From positions 11,035,336-11,099,335 of the forward strand of contig NC_080717.1 in NCBI RefSeq assembly GCF_019097595.1: a stretch of DNA of 64,000 nucleotides, given 5' to 3'. Both the position numbers and the translations under genes were made by a program. The DNA is from Hemibagrus wyckioides (Eukaryota > Chordata > Actinopteri > Siluriformes > Bagridae). Shown one piece after another: positions 1 to 12,959 of the stretch. Position 1 is the first letter of the stretch; the number at the start of each line of letters is the position of its first letter. Below the pieces are notes generated by a model, which had not been told where the DNA came from, made no database searches, and worked only from the letters and a program-made list of their open reading frames with translations.

Positions 1-260
1 AAGTTTTGAAATACAAGGATGACAGTGCCGAGTTAATAAATACAATAAATATAGGCAATAGACCTTACAATAAGCTATAAAAACAGCATAGCTAACAAAC
101 TACAGTAAACACTGAACACTATAGAACCCAAATCTCTTTTGCACAGTAGTATTCTCAATCGTGCAAACTCTGTTTAGTGTACAAGCAGCTGTATGTATAT
201 GTAAAGTGACTTGTGCACAGGATTGTTTAATAAAATTTTTCTGATTGACTGAATGCAGTG
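1..260. other. AT-rich sequence, nothing assigned
   Basis: No repeat family, exon signal or convincing reading frame was recognised. Short frames on both strands here overlap the start of the adjacent LTR-like element and have no protein-like features. Confidence 0.5.
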
Positions 261-887
261 TGTCACAGTGCGTAACGTTACAGCTCCTGTTACTTCGCGG
301 CCATCAAAAATGGCCGCCAGTGATTCAAATTCCCTGCAGCCACCAGCACACCCATGCAAATTCCCTGCAGCACACCAGCACATGAAAGCATTTCAATCAC
401 TGGAGTTTTTTCACACCCTCCTGTTCACTCACCTTATATAAGTTCTGTGTCTTCTTTTGCTTATGGAGAGGTATATGCTTTGTGTTTTCTGCCCTGGTGT
501 TACTAAGCCAGTGGTATCACGGTTATTTCCTGGTTTTTGATCTTCCTGTTCCTTTTAGTTTTCTGATTTAGTTTTGCCTTTGATTGCCCAGTTTGCTCCT
601 GGACTGTCTTGACTACATTTTGGATTATGATTTGGACATTTTTATGTATGTTTGTGTTTCCTCTTTGTTTTATGTTCTGTTACTTTTGAATGTTCCATTG
701 CTTTCGCCTTTTCCCAATTTTCTGATGGTTTTGTGTCTTTTGCCTTTTTGACTTACTGTGTCTGTTTATATTCATGTTAGCCACATCTATATTTGTTATC
801 TGTTCTTTTTGCCAATTCCCTGTCACTTGTTTGTGTCATAAAATTTTCTTACATTTCAATCAAATCCTGAGTGTTCGAGTCGTGACA
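261..887 (+). mobile_element. Probable solo LTR of a retrotransposon
   Basis: Seen: the block opens with TGTCAC and closes with GTGACA, the TG...CA inverted ends expected of an LTR. The flanking five bases are CAGTG on the left and CAGTA on the right, a plausible target-site duplication with one change. A TATA-like box lies about 175 bases in, and the second half is a T-rich stretch of the kind common in teleost LTRs. Known: solo LTRs arise when two LTRs recombine and delete the internal genes. No gag or pol remnant is visible next to it. Inferred: 627-bp solo LTR, family not identified. It could also be another fish dispersed repeat with chance terminal symmetry. Confidence 0.5.
435..441 (+). 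promoter_or_regulatory. TATA-like box of the LTR
   Basis: TATATAA follows a pyrimidine-rich segment inside the LTR-like block, where an LTR promoter would sit. Activity cannot be judged from sequence. Confidence 0.35.
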
Positions 888-1079
888 CAGTACTATTTAT
901 TCTAAGTAGAAGCAGAGTGGAGTGATATCTAATGAATTAAAGTGAGGTGGAAATCAGACCAATCTGTTGAAGAGTCTGGCCTGTGGGATATAACTGGTAG
1001 ACTTGGCCAAGATGCTCTGTAGCCTTCTTCCAGATTGAAGAAGTGTAAACAGTCTATGAGAGGGGTGCTGCAGGCCTTC
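888..1079. other. Left flank of the minisatellite, possible dispersed-repeat fragment
   Basis: The part from about 960 has the composition and phrasing of a teleost dispersed repeat of the kind also seen at 48241-49015 (different segment). The array may have expanded inside one such copy. This is inference from family resemblance. Confidence 0.3.
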
Positions 1080-2089
1080 TTAATACACTGATCAGTGTAG
1101 CAGTTCACCAGCTGTAGTTAATACACTGCTCAGTGTAGCAGTTCACCAGCTGTAGTTAATACACTGCTCAGTGTAGCAGTTCACCAGCTGTAGTTAATAC
1201 ACTGCTCAGTGTAGCAGTTCACCAGCTGTAGTTAATACACTGATCAGTGTAGCAGTTCACCAGCTGTGGTTAATACACTGCTCAGTGTAGCAGTTCACCA
1301 GCTGTAGTTAATACACTGATCAGTGTAGCAGTTCACCAGCTGTGGTTAATACACTGCTCAGTGTAGCAGTTCACCAGCTGTAGTTAATACACTGCTCAGT
1401 GTAGCAGTTCACCAGCTGTAGTTAATACACTGCTCAGTGTAGCAGTTCACCAGCTGTAGTTAATACACTGATCAGTGTAGCAGTTCACCAGCTGTAGTTA
1501 ATACACTGCTCAGTGTAGCAGTTCACCAGCTGTAGTTAATACACTGCTCAGTGTAGCAGTTCACCAGCTGTAGTTAATACACTGCTCAGTGTAGCAGTTC
1601 ACCAGCTGTAGTTAATACACTGATCAGTGTAGCAGTTCACCAGCTGTAGTTAATACACTGATCAGTGTAGCAGTTCACCAGCTGTAGTTAATACACTGCT
1701 CAGTGTAGCAGTTCACCAGCTGTAGTTAATACACTGCTCAGTGTAGCAGTTCACCAGCTGTAGTTAATACACTGATCAGTGTAGCAGTTCACCAGCTGTA
1801 GTTAATACACTGATCAGTGTAGCAGTTCACCAGCTGTAGTTAATACACTGCTCAGTGTAGCAGTTCACCAGCTGTAGTTAATACACTGATCAGTGTAGCA
1901 GTTCACCAGCTGTAGTTAATACACTGCTCAGTGTAGCAGTTCACCAGCTGTAGTTAATACACTGCTCAGTGTAGCAGTTCACCAGCTGTAGTTAATACAC
2001 TGCTCAGTGTAGCAGTTCACCAGCTGTAGTTAATACACTGATCAGTGTAGCAGTTCACCAGCTGTGGTTAATACACTACTCAGTGTAGC
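1080..2089. repeat. 38-bp minisatellite, 26 full units plus a partial
   Basis: Units start every 38 bases from 1080 to 2068, with no indels. The last, partial unit runs to about 2089. Only two internal sites vary among the 26 full units. One is GAT versus GCT at unit position 11-13, and the other is TAG versus TGG at the unit end. Units carrying GAT (units 1, 5, 7, 11, 15, 16, 19, 20, 22, 26) contain a perfect 16-bp palindrome, tacactgatcagtgta. TGG occurs only in units 5, 7 and 26. The near-identity indicates recent amplification. It is not a CRISPR array because there are no spacers. Confidence 0.97.
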
Positions 2090-2399
2090 TGTGACAGTGA
2101 AACCTGACCCATTAATGGACCGGGCAGGCTTCACCACCCGCTTCAGTGATTTCCTGTCTTTGATGCAGTAGTTTCTTTTCCAGACAGTGATGCTACAGGT
2201 CAGGATTCTCCATATGACACTCCCTTTTTGAAAGTGCTGTTGTGCCTACTTCAAGAGCCTAGGTGTTTCAGCAGCAGATGATATGCACACAGGTATTATT
2301 TATCCTATGATTGGTAGGGATGGCCTTTTATGGCCTATTAGGTATTAGCATACCTAATATCTTTCTCTCTCTCTCTGTCTTTCTCTGTCGAGCTGTACG
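2090..2399. other. Right flank of the minisatellite, possible dispersed-repeat fragment
   Basis: The stretch around 2171-2212 (an 'acagtgatgct...ggtcagga' pattern) resembles a segment of the same teleost repeat family whose other part lies at 48241-49015. A short pyrimidine-rich CT tract lies at about 2360-2390. Family membership is from recollection and is not confirmed here. Confidence 0.3.
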
Positions 2400-2983
2400 T
2401 CCCATTCCTAAGCTCCCAGTGGTCTGATTTTCCAGTGTGACCACTTCTTCTTTCCGACCTGCCTGATCCATCCAGATGCTCTACCCCTGGTTGGAGTCTC
2501 GTCGCTTGGTGGTGCTCAATGCTGTGGATAGATCTGCATGGACAGCCTGTGACCCGGGTACTGATGTGGACAGAACCACTTGGAGACTATCATGCCATCA
2601 AAGAACTGCCATTGCAGTTTGTGTCTATAATGAAACTACACTAACCTAATAGTTCCTCAAGAGTCATTGGTTGCTATTGTAGAAAGGGCATTATTTACAT
2701 TTACATTATTTACTGTCACATTTATTTAGTGTCACCCAAATGATGGGTTCCCTTCTGATCCTGGTTTCTCTAAAAGTTTCTTCCTCAGTTCACCTGAGTG
2801 AGTTTTTCCTTGCCACCATCACCTCTGGCTTGCTCCTTAGGGATAAAATAGGGATAAAATAGTCATTTAACTTTGAACTTTATCATTTTTTTTCTCTATG
2901 TTTCTAGACTTCTGCAAAGCTGCTTTGAGACAATGTCCATTGAAAAAGCACTATACAAATAAATTGAATTGAAAAATTATGCT
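2400..2983 (+). repeat. Teleost retroposon copy with ATTGA tail
   Basis: The 3' half contains landmarks common across fish genomes: a 'gagtttttccttgccacc' block, then a 'gctgctttgagacaatgtcc' block, then 'gcactatacaaataaattga' and a short ATTGA-type tail. A second copy in the opposite orientation lies at 28908-29170, and the two align over roughly 260 bases, so this is a dispersed repeat on internal evidence. The left limit is approximate. Whether it is a LINE 3' end or a SINE cannot be settled here. Confidence 0.75.
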
Positions 2984-5900
2984 CTCTTAATGTCTGAGTA
3001 GACATTATTCTGTTTTTCCCCTAATTGGAATTTAAATATGCTGATAAAATTTGGGGAAAAATTTCTTCCGGACCACAAATGGTTAAAGTTGCCAATAACA
3101 ATAAAACAAAGCCTTCAGGATGTTTTACAGCATGCCATGTCAATTAGCACCCCCAGAGTGTCCATAGTGCTTGTGCTCAACAGGAGGTAATCAGCATCAA
3201 TGATGACAATGTTAAATTCCCTTGGCAGGCAGAGTGGCTGCCACTTTGTTAGGTACTCTACTGCCACAGAGCAGTGGCTAGTATGGTACCATATTATGTT
3301 ACTATAGAAGCTTTTTTACACCAGCTACCACAGACACATAGCCCTCCTCCCCTGGTCTTCCTGCACCATGAGTTTCAGTCCTCATAGAAGCAAATGAACC
3401 GCTGAGTCGGGATGTTGCAACGGAACTATGTTTAAATTAAGCTGAAAGCACAGCAATCCCTCATCTCACAGTTAGCAGCCAGTTTGAGCCTGACTGAGTC
3501 TATTTTATCATCCAGTTAGCAAATATTTGCTAGACTGCTAGTCTGAAGGGTTTAAGAGGACACGGTTTGTTGTAAATGTAAATGTTAGCCTTGGCCTAGT
3601 CTGGTTGCTGATTTGCTTACTGCATTTGTGGGTTTCAGTTATGTTTCGTCAAGCCTGGACTCTCTTTGCCTGGTGTTTGAAAAAACATGTAACTTTATAG
3701 TTCCTCCTGCAACTGGCTTGTGAAGAGACTTGTGACCTTTTGCAGTTTTTCTCCAATTTCAAACAATTTTGCAATGGTGTTTGTGTGATTTTTCATAAAC
3801 TGAAAAACATGGTGATCACGCAGAAATGAATTTAGTACAAAAATAGCACATTTGATGTGATCTGTAGAAGCTGCTGCATCAATGTATGCCGTTACCTTGA
3901 GAAGTAAGTTATGCAACCATGGTAGTTTTGGACTAAATATCCTTTTTTCCTCACACTGCTAAACTAACTTGGTAATGCTTAGAGGATCTGGCCATTTCTA
4001 TCCCATGTCATCACAAGAATTGGAGTTAAAGAGAAATTTGGGTGTACCTGTATGTAATGAGTGGTACACTAATATATCAGAAGGCATTATGCCAGACAGA
4101 GAGCCAGTGTGTCAACAACAGTTTTTTTGTTTGGTTCACATGAGAACCATATTAAATAATATGTTTGTTTTCTTTTCTTTAGTGCTATTCCGTGTGGAGA
4201 AAAAAAAGGGGAAAAAAACAGCATCTCTCTCTTCCTCTACCTGCCTTCAGTATCAGTAATTCTTTCACACTCACCAGGGTTTCACTTACACCTTAAATAA
4301 CTGAACAGGATGCTGTCCCAGCTGAAAGTAGTGAAAACGAGATGCCGGCAAGTAGACCTATGAAGGTTTAGACCACAGGTCAACTCTAAGATATTTTCTC
4401 CAGTACTGAAAATCATGTAGGACTGTTAGTCAATCCTCAAAGAGATGGATATCTCCATGTTTCACTGCCATGAAAAAGGCTGTCAGTATATGCTGCTGCT
4501 GTGAGTTCAGCACAACTGCTCTCTACATCAGATCCAATAGCAGGCTAATGCCAAATAGCAGTGAGAAAAATGACAGAGAGAAGACTCATGGTCAAGGGGC
4601 TGTTCAAGTGGTTATATATGCCAACTGGCCTATGCAATAACCAAGCAATATGTTCAGTGCCTTATAGGGATAGTTTAATCAAATAAACCTTTGATATATT
4701 CTTAAACTATGATAGAATACTCCACCCTAGACTTACACAATATTCATACACAATCATATGAGTGAACACATCAGGAGAAAAGGCAGATAAATATTTTTTA
4801 TAAAAATAAAAGAGAATCTGTCATGAGAACCTGAGGTCCCCTTTATTCCTCTTTTGGAATGATTTACTGTCTTTCAATAAAATTTTATAATGAATACATT
4901 TCAATTTAACATAATGATGGACATTTCTGTGCATTAAGCATTGTATAGGTTGTATATTAATAAAGTCTTAAGTATTAAATATTCAAATCTCATCTAAGTG
5001 TAACCTTTTTTGGTAGGATGCTTTTAATGAAGATGAAAGACCAAACCAGATTTTTAGCCCCTAACGAATTGACTACCATTAAATGTAATAAATATGCATG
5101 CAAATAAGAGCAAAAGGGTGTGACCATGGTGCACGAGTGCAAAGCATGCAAACAGCATTTTAATCACTGTCTAATTATAATAATTACCTTCAACATTATT
5201 TATGATATGATAGATTTTAAACAATATGAATAAAATGTAAATAAAAGCAACATATTCAGCCTTTTTTCTTTAACATGGAAACTGGAAGTGCTGTTGCTTT
5301 GGCCAACATATTCCAGTGGCATCCCTAATAAATATAGTTCACTAATATTGCATGCTTAATTAATGATACTTAATTTAGACACAAACTAATAAAATTTATT
5401 TCACATTCACAATGAACTACAAAAATTATCCATTTGCCTTCAGAGGGCCTATGCAAACTGTGTAAATTTTGACTTCTCTGATATGATCATTTAAATATTT
5501 ATTTTTTGGTATTTTTCATCTCGCTCACAATACCCAATATAATATCCCCCTCACTCCCATGTCCCTGTTATAATAGCGCATAACTCAAAGTGGTAAGTAC
5601 TGCATCATTAATTATTTAATATGTAAATTGCTAAATGACTGAGCTACCATTTTCTAGCTACTTAATATTATCTTAATCACAGTAATGAAAGTGTGAGTAT
5701 CTAATGTAATGTACCAGCTGAAAATATACCAGTGAAAACCATGGTAGTATGTAGTAGTAGGTATTAACAGTCAACATTTACACTGAGCACAAGCTATTAC
5801 TAAGACAAAATTGCTATTGTACATGATTTTAATCTAGATTTGAGACTTGTCGTAACTGAGCCATCTAAATGGAGTTGTGCACTTTTATGCTTTGTTCATT

Positions 5901-6409
5901 CAGTTTTTTTTTAAAGACTGACTAACCTTGCCAAGCTACTTTGAATGTTTGCTAAGGTCCTACAGTCAATAAAGTGTAGGAAATTTAACTAGTGTTAGCT
6001 AACTTGGTTTTTGCTATCAGTTCATTCACTTTCGCTGGTTTGGTAGTTATAATGCCAATACAATGAGCAAGCTTAATCAAAATACTGGAAAAACTGCAAC
6101 GGTCTCGTCTGTGATGATCTGTTAGAATAGTGTTATACAGAACAGGACATGGCTTTAACTGAAGTTTTTAAAAAAATTACAGAACACTATTCCTGAAATG
6201 TAATATGTGAAGATTGTTTGGGTCTTTTTCTTCCATTCAATAACATGGGAATGGGTTAAGAATTGTACTGCAGCCAGCCACTGCATGGCCTTTGAGACAT
6301 TTTGGCTAATTTTGAATCTTTTACACCCCCGCCAAAAAAGATAAATAATGTAAGAATTTGCTAAAACTTTTTAGGAAAAAAGCTGGGAAATGGAAGATTT
6401 TATTTATTA
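2984..6409. other. Non-coding stretch, nothing assigned
   Basis: Mostly AT-rich single-copy-looking DNA. Two small frames (3695-3916 minus, 3969-4259 plus) have no recognisable domain or splice context and are not called. The part at about 3120-3400 is GC-richer and may be an old retroelement fragment, but I cannot name it. A T-run lies just beyond, at 6532-6549, within the next element. Confidence 0.4.
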
Positions 6410-6815
6410 AGCTTGAACAAAATTAGAATGGTATTTGTAGCTATTTATGATTCCCTTCACCTTTCTAAAAGCCCCAGTATGATGCTTCCACCACCATGCT
6501 ACACTGTGATTATGGTGATGTTTTTGCTGTTTTTTTTTTTTTTTTTTTACATTAAACATACCTTTTAAAATTTTTAATTATTTAACCTTTTGGAATTGGG
6601 CTAATCAGACCATTTTGTTGGTCTCACGTTTGGGGTAGTTTTGCTTGAGATTGGAACTTTCCTGTGACAAAGGGCTTCCGTCTAGCCTCCATAATCCACA
6701 GCCCAGATATGCGAAGAATATGAGAGCTTGTTGTCACATGCAGAAAGATCAGTATACTTGTCAGATATTCCTGCAGCTCTTTAAATGCTGCTTGACAGCC
6801 TTTCCAGTAAGCTTC

Positions 6816-6857
<42 letters not shown>

Positions 6858-7050
6858 AGGATGTCCTGTTCTTAGTGATGTCACTGTGAGTATTCCATGG
6901 TACATCTATTGTTTATACTTCTCTTCAGATAGATATCTTCCAAGTGAGGTACCAATCATGCATTGCAAACTCATTCCATGGCTTCAGCTGTCAAAACTTC
7001 CTACAAAACATCCTACAGAAACTGCTGATTTAGGGTTTATTTAGGGTTAA
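6410..7050 (-). mobile_element. Decayed Tc1/mariner transposase relic
   Basis: Read on the minus strand, two conserved DDE landmarks survive. At 6601-6614 the codons spell W-S-D followed by a stop where the family has E. At about 6482-6500 they spell H-G-G-G-S-I-I, the usual GGGS(I/V)M segment. Both are in the expected order for a minus-strand transposase. Frames are broken by stops, a T-run and a (TA)n expansion at 6818-6853. The copy aligns in patches with the relic at 58085-58860, including the 'gatgtcctgttcttagtgatg' region. No terminal repeats were found and the limits are approximate. Confidence 0.65.
6818..6853. repeat. (TA)n microsatellite
   Basis: Uninterrupted TA dinucleotides inside the Tc1 relic. 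The related copy near 58570 has only a short TA tract at the equivalent place, so the expansion came after insertion. Confidence 0.95.
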
Positions 7051-7395
7051 CTGAAACAATTTAATTGATGATGAGTTTGAATTTGAGATTAAATGTTCCC
7101 AATGAGGGTGACAAAGCTCTGACCTTATTTACATTGGTTTCTTTTTTTAGCCATCACAAAAACCAGCCATTTCAACATGGGGTATGTAGACTTTTTATAT
7201 CTATTGTACAATTACTGGTAATGAGCTACACCATGCAGTTTGTACCCTGATTCAGTAACATTAATATAAATAACGTGACCTTTAACTCCATAGAGTGCCA
7301 GTGATTCATTCTGACTCAACAACAGAAAACATCATGGCTCTCTGCCTACCAGTGGTCAACAGCTTCATCAGGCCCCTATGCAGGAATAGATTAAA

Positions 7396-7420
7396 CAGAC
7401 AGACAGACAGACAGACAGAC

Positions 7421-7463
<43 letters not shown>

Positions 7464-7499
7464 AGGAAGGAAAGAAAGAAAGAAAGAAAGAAAGGAATA

Positions 7500-7554
<55 letters not shown>
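7396..7554. repeat. Compound (CAGA)n(GAAA)n microsatellite
   Basis: Six or so CAGA units pass into about 33 GAAA units with a few interruptions (AAGGAAGG and AAAGGAATAA). A lysine/glutamate frame across it is only the repeat translated. Confidence 0.97.
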
Positions 7555-9262
7555 TTTAAATACAGATTGAGAAACTCATTGCATCAGAGGTTTCAAGCAA
7601 GGTCATTTCAGGGCTGACTGCAAGAATCAGTCAAACACAGTGACTGGCAGATAACTGCTGTGCACATTTGTTATTGTTTTCTTCTGAAATCAACGGTGAT
7701 TGATCACTTTAATGATCTTCAGATGCTGCTATTATTGTTTTATACTGATGAAAATGGCTTACATCAGTACACCTATTTATATCGGGAAAAAAGAAGCAGA
7801 ATTCATTGATTAATCATAATGCAAACCATGATGCTACACAGACACACTGTTCTCGAAAAAAATCAAACATAAATTACAACATGCTAATTAAATCTTCATA
7901 CTGTCTTGCTGTAATTACATCAGTTACAGATTTGAACAGTTGTCTGACATCTTGCTAAGATCATCTTACTAATATGGAGTTCCACAACCCATCCAGAAGA
8001 AATGTATGAGAGGTATTATTTGGTCAAATTGCTGAATCAAGGTGAAAAGAATAAAAAGACATTACCTTTCTTAACAGAATGTTGCTGTGATCTTGATAAT
8101 TATCATATGCTATTTCTTCTCAAGCTACTTTTTAGTGGTGAAAGATCAAGTCATAAATGAGTTTGAATGATTCCATATACTCTCACCAGATAATCATGTT
8201 GCAGCAGTGTTGTGCATACAATCATGCGTGCTAAAATCATTAAATGTTTATTTGTTGTAGCCTTCCTGTCAGCTCAAACCAGTTTTGTCATACTTTTTTG
8301 ACTGCTCTCATGCTCAAACCTGACACCAACAAATATGCCTTTGTCCGTGTGATCACATTTCATATTTGATGAGAACATTTACTGAGGCTCCTGTATCTGC
8401 ATGATTTTATGCATTGCACTGCTGCCACATTATTGGTTAATTGGATAAACGCATGAATGAGCAGGTGAACAAGTGTTCCTATTAAAGTCGCTAGAATGTA
8501 CACAGTAACAAAACAGCTGTTTTCAGTTTATCACAAAACATAAAATAGAAGCATTATGAATGTTTCTGACCTTGAACTTAAGTGGATTTTTGTTGTGCAA
8601 TATGCAATTCAGAGAGAATAGCAAGATCAAGTCCAGTGCTGCTCAGACAGTCTAACAGGACTGTATATATGCTCAGAAACTATGGAATGCCATCTTAGGG
8701 ACTTTAAAGAATCTGTTTGTAGTTTTTAAGCTGTTTTGCAAATGATGTAGGATAAATGGATGACACGGCTTGAAAAGGCAGAAATAATTTTTCACCTGAG
8801 CGTTTATAATCAAACGTTTCTGTTTGTGACAAGAATCAATTATTGTTCGTCTGAGTATTAATATAGTAGCCAAATAATGTTTTAAAGCTTTTTTATACAT
8901 TTCTACTTTGTTTCCACAAATCATTTGACCTTGAACAGTAAACCTTTCGCACTTTGGCTTAGTCCTGTGCAAACAGTTCACTCTGTTCATTCTTCACCCA
9001 GTAACTTGCCAATGTTTGACATTATACAGCAAAAGTTACCATATATCCTTCATACTACTTTCTCTGGAATGTTTTTTATATATGGATCTAAAGACTACCG
9101 CATAGTTGATTGTTAACTGTTAATTGCATTTTAAATGCTTTTAATAAAAATTTTAAAAAATCAGAAAGCCAATTTTCTGCAATTTGCTTTAAAAAATGTT
9201 TTTGTTTTCCATGTCCTGTTTGACACTCTTTGGAAAAATAACAGAAAATGATATATTTTAAA
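7555..9262. other. Non-coding stretch, nothing assigned
   Basis: AT-rich. A 105-codon minus frame at 8673-8990 has no recognisable domain, signal or neighbouring splice site and is treated as chance. Confidence 0.4.
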
Positions 9263-9570
9263 TACCCTGCTTAAAAAAAATTAAAGGAACACTTTTTAAC
9301 CAGAGTATAGCATCAAGTCAACTCCTGGGATATCGATCTGGTCAGGCATGCATACATGCATGTGGAGGCCATACAAACTATGATTTTTGGGGTGTCTTTG
9401 AATTCAGCCCCCTGTAGGTTGATCATTTTCACTTCCATCAAATGATGCGGGATCCTTTCATTCCTAACACATTACCCAGTCCATATCAGTACAGATATCC
9501 AGCATGATATTTTTCCCCATTGAGATCTGACGTGTTTTCAAAGTGTTCCTTTAATTTTCTTGGCCAGTAT
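9263..9570. mobile_element. Internally deleted non-autonomous DNA transposon
   Basis: The ends are inverted copies of a terminal motif: 'aaattaaaggaacacttt' on the left and its reverse complement form 'aagtgttcctttaatttt' on the right, with TA at both outer edges. The internal part matches, from recollection, the two terminal regions of a widespread teleost Tc1-like element brought together by deletion of the transposase. The inverted repeats are imperfect at their outer few bases, so it is not a fresh insertion. Confidence 0.7.
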
Positions 9571-9599
9571 ATTTAATGACCAGTAATTCAATATTTAAG

Positions 9600-9800
9600 T
9601 AGTATACAAATCCGTAACTACACTATTCACTTGTAAAAATACACTGTATTGCTGTTAACAATACAGTTAAAAACACTGTGATATTACAGTACAGGATACT
9701 CTATTTGGCAATTACAGCTCTACAGTAGCAGTCCTGTGGAAAAAAACAATAAGTAGCTGGCAACCCAGCAGCCAGGATTTTATTGTATTGTGAATATTTA
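9600..9800. repeat. Dispersed teleost MITE-like repeat
   Basis: A run of interleaved 'acactgta' and 'tacagt' motifs, followed by 'ctggcaacccagcagccagga', is typical of a small palindromic element seen in many fish. Only one copy is in this window, so the assignment rests on recognition. Limits are approximate. Confidence 0.5.
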
Positions 9801-12800
9801 AACTATGCGGAGGTTCAGATCTTACTCCATGATTACGTATGAAGTTTCACAAATACAGTGTGTCAGGGATCGTCTGATGTGGTAGCAGTCTGTACAACCC
9901 TGCAGATGAATCATCTAATTCATATATTGAATATATTTTTAGCTGCTTGTCTGCATAGACTACAGGTGTGTATTAAGGACAGGTTGTTATTTTAATGTAC
10001 ATTTAATTAAAGTATTGTTTTACACAGTCCTTATGGAGCACACTACACCACAGTGCAGCCAAGGCTTTATAGATTGTAAACATCTGAAACAAAGTATACA
10101 TAACATACTGTACATTAAGATTTTTGTTTTGCATGAAATAAGAGATATTTTTTTTCTGTAATAGCTCTGCCTTAATACAGCACCAGGAATATAATATGTC
10201 GGCACAGCAAGGTTCTGATTTGATTTCAGTCCATTAAACTCGTGGTTGTGATCTGGTTATAGTGCATTGTTGTCTACATCCCTAGCTTTGGCAGGAATCA
10301 GTAAGCTATTTATAGCCACCATCCCTTGACAATAACTGCTGGCAGGAGTTGAATGACAGAAGGAAATACTGGTTATGGATAATTCTGGTTGAATGAACCT
10401 ATTATTCCTGTTCATTTTGGAAGGTAAATTTACAATTTCAACCCCAATTTATTTTTTTTTACCATCTCTCTTTTAGGTAAAGAAATGTGATGAACTGAAT
10501 GTCTTTTTTAACAGTATGATTTTTACACAGTGAGAGCCATACCTCTTGCAGTTTTTTGTTATATCAATGTGCTAGGATTGTGTTTTGGCATTAATCATGG
10601 CTATTGAACAGGTTGCTATTTTGTGGTGAACATATGGCATTTAATTTAGCATTGTTTATGTTTTTATTATTACTATTACACCCTTAATGCAGAAGCACCA
10701 GAAAATGATGAGCACTATACTGCTCCTAAATCCAATACCCTGTCCCAGTCAACAATGTATTTAACTTTGTATTCAAATTTAACCTTAAGCATCAGTTCCA
10801 ATTCGTCATACATGAACAGATATAATTTCTAGTCATTTTATAACCTTCACCTATGTTGGAGTTTTTCCACATTTTGCTTTCTCTTCTAGTCAATACACAT
10901 GTACTGAATATTATTCTTGTTAAGATGTTACAATACTGTTCTGCAACTCCTAGGAAATTAAACAAGAAAGCATGAGTAGTTCATTAATTCTTATTCCTAA
11001 TAGCTACTAAGGAATGCTAGTTAATCAATCAGTATGTTAGTAAGAGTTCCCTATTAAATAAGTATTAATTACTGATTCTTAGCTATGTGTAGAACATAGC
11101 TAAAAAAACCGATCATATTTAATACTGTATGTTTGTCTTATAGCTGTGGAGTTTTGTGCTACCTTCACTGCTAACTTGTAGGCTAGCTATCCTGATGAGC
11201 AGTCCTTTTTCTTTTCTTTTTTTCCTCTTACCTCACTACAAGAAAAAAAAAATCAACATCTGCAGAAAATATCATAGTCCACTATACCACAGTTAGTTTC
11301 AGTCCACAAACCGATTGGACAAGCAGTATTCAAAGAGTGGTTATATTTAATATAACGATACAACAATTGAATATTTCACTGTATGTATTGTTCTGTGTGT
11401 GTTTACTACATAAAAGTCCAATTTTAGCAACTGTTTTTACACAGAAAACATTACAAGACTCACTGTAAGCATGCCATGTGTGGCATGAACACAGTGAATT
11501 CTCTATCCATGGGAGGCTTGTTTAGAAACTATTTTTAATGTCAGAGCAAAAATAAAACAATATATTTGGTCATATTGTGTCTGGAATGTCAGCAGATCTG
11601 TAATAAACCATGCCCTCATACTTATGTCTGTTCTCTCTAAACAGAAACCCTGCTTTTAAATTCCACCAAATAGTTGTTTGCTTCTGCTGAAGAAGATCGA
11701 TGAGCCACCAGTTTACACTGGATCCATCAGTGAGGATTGAAAGCATTTTTCTCAATGGTTAAACACATTCATTGAAAATAGAATGAATGCACACCAGAAA
11801 ATGTCCCCTAGATTCACTTTCAATCAGTCAACTAAAGCAACAGTAATAATTTTCATTTTGTAATAAACTTGGATCTTGTAAAATTGTAGTAATTATTAAT
11901 AAACTGATGTGCAGATATAGGTTCTGCAGAGTTAAATGGCCCATGAACTGTAAGTTGACTTTCTTTGGAGGGCCCTTATAATGTATGGCGCTAATCCCAT
12001 GCTGTCTGATCAAAACGTCTGCACTAACTCAGAATCTGGGAACATAGTGTTAAATACATCATCAGTTCCATCACTGAATCTGTAGGAGAGTTTTTCACTG
12101 TTCTTAAAACCTATATTACCTCTGCTCTTAGTGTTGGCATCAAACCATAAACAGCATGAATCAGATGCTGCTGCTGCTGCTTGAGAATGACGGCTGTGAA
12201 TGTTCTCTCAGGGCATTGGCAGAAGGTAAAGGTTTTTTTTTTTGTTTTTGTTTTTTTTACAGGGAGCCTTATACATATAGGCCCTGTGTAAACTGGCAAA
12301 CAGAAGCCGGCAGTAGAAACCTGACTAGATATAGCAAAGCCTCTGTATCTCATGCACTGTGTATGCAATTCATGATTGCACTATTCACAGACACTAGACT
12401 TAGCCAATATGAGTTGCTGTTCACCAACCACTTCCCATTTCGATGGTCCCTGTGCACATAAACTGCTCAAATGCACACCCCTGTTCGTTTTTACACCATA
12501 AAACCACAGAATTTCAAGTTGAAGATAATGGAAAACATTATAGACTCAAATTTGTAAAATGCAAATTCAGATGAATTAAAGACCCTTGGACACCTTAATC
12601 AGGTCTGTTTTGCAAGGAATGAAAAACAACATCGTTGTTAATAGCTTTCAGAATGGGCAACAAAAGCTCAGAGGCTATAGTCAGCATCTCCTTATAGATG
12701 TTTTTTCTTAGACACATTTCAAAATACTTTTAAATATTAAAATAAAATACTATTTTTACGGTTCGTTTGATGCATGAGACAACCAACAGACAACAGGGAT

Positions 12801-12959
12801 AATCCTAGCTCATCTGCAGTGCATACACTTCATCCATTACAACGCTCTAAGTTTAAGCATTTATTGATGTATCTATAAACCCGGGGCTCAAACCAGGAAT
12901 AGACATTTAGGGCTATTAAGTGTTTAAACAATCAATCTAGCATGGCATATTTTTTGCTA
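9801..12959. other. Non-coding stretch, nothing assigned
   Basis: AT-rich. It contains a small hairpin at 11081-11103 (TTAGCTATGT and its complement around a short loop) and a (CTG)n-like run at 12166-12182. Small frames at 12111-12461 lie on both strands and look random. Confidence 0.4.

Noticed and set aside
1080..2089. CRISPR-like array
   Set aside because: Units are directly contiguous without spacers and the genome is eukaryotic. It is a minisatellite.
3695..4259. Two short adjacent frames, one on each strand
   Set aside because: They have a protein-like feel, but no domain, no conservation evidence and no context.
7030..7048. Telomere-like TTTAGGG pair
   Set aside because: Only two imperfect, spaced occurrences, far short of a telomeric array.
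7295..7570. Lysine/glutamate-rich frame
   Set aside because: It is the GAAA microsatellite translated.
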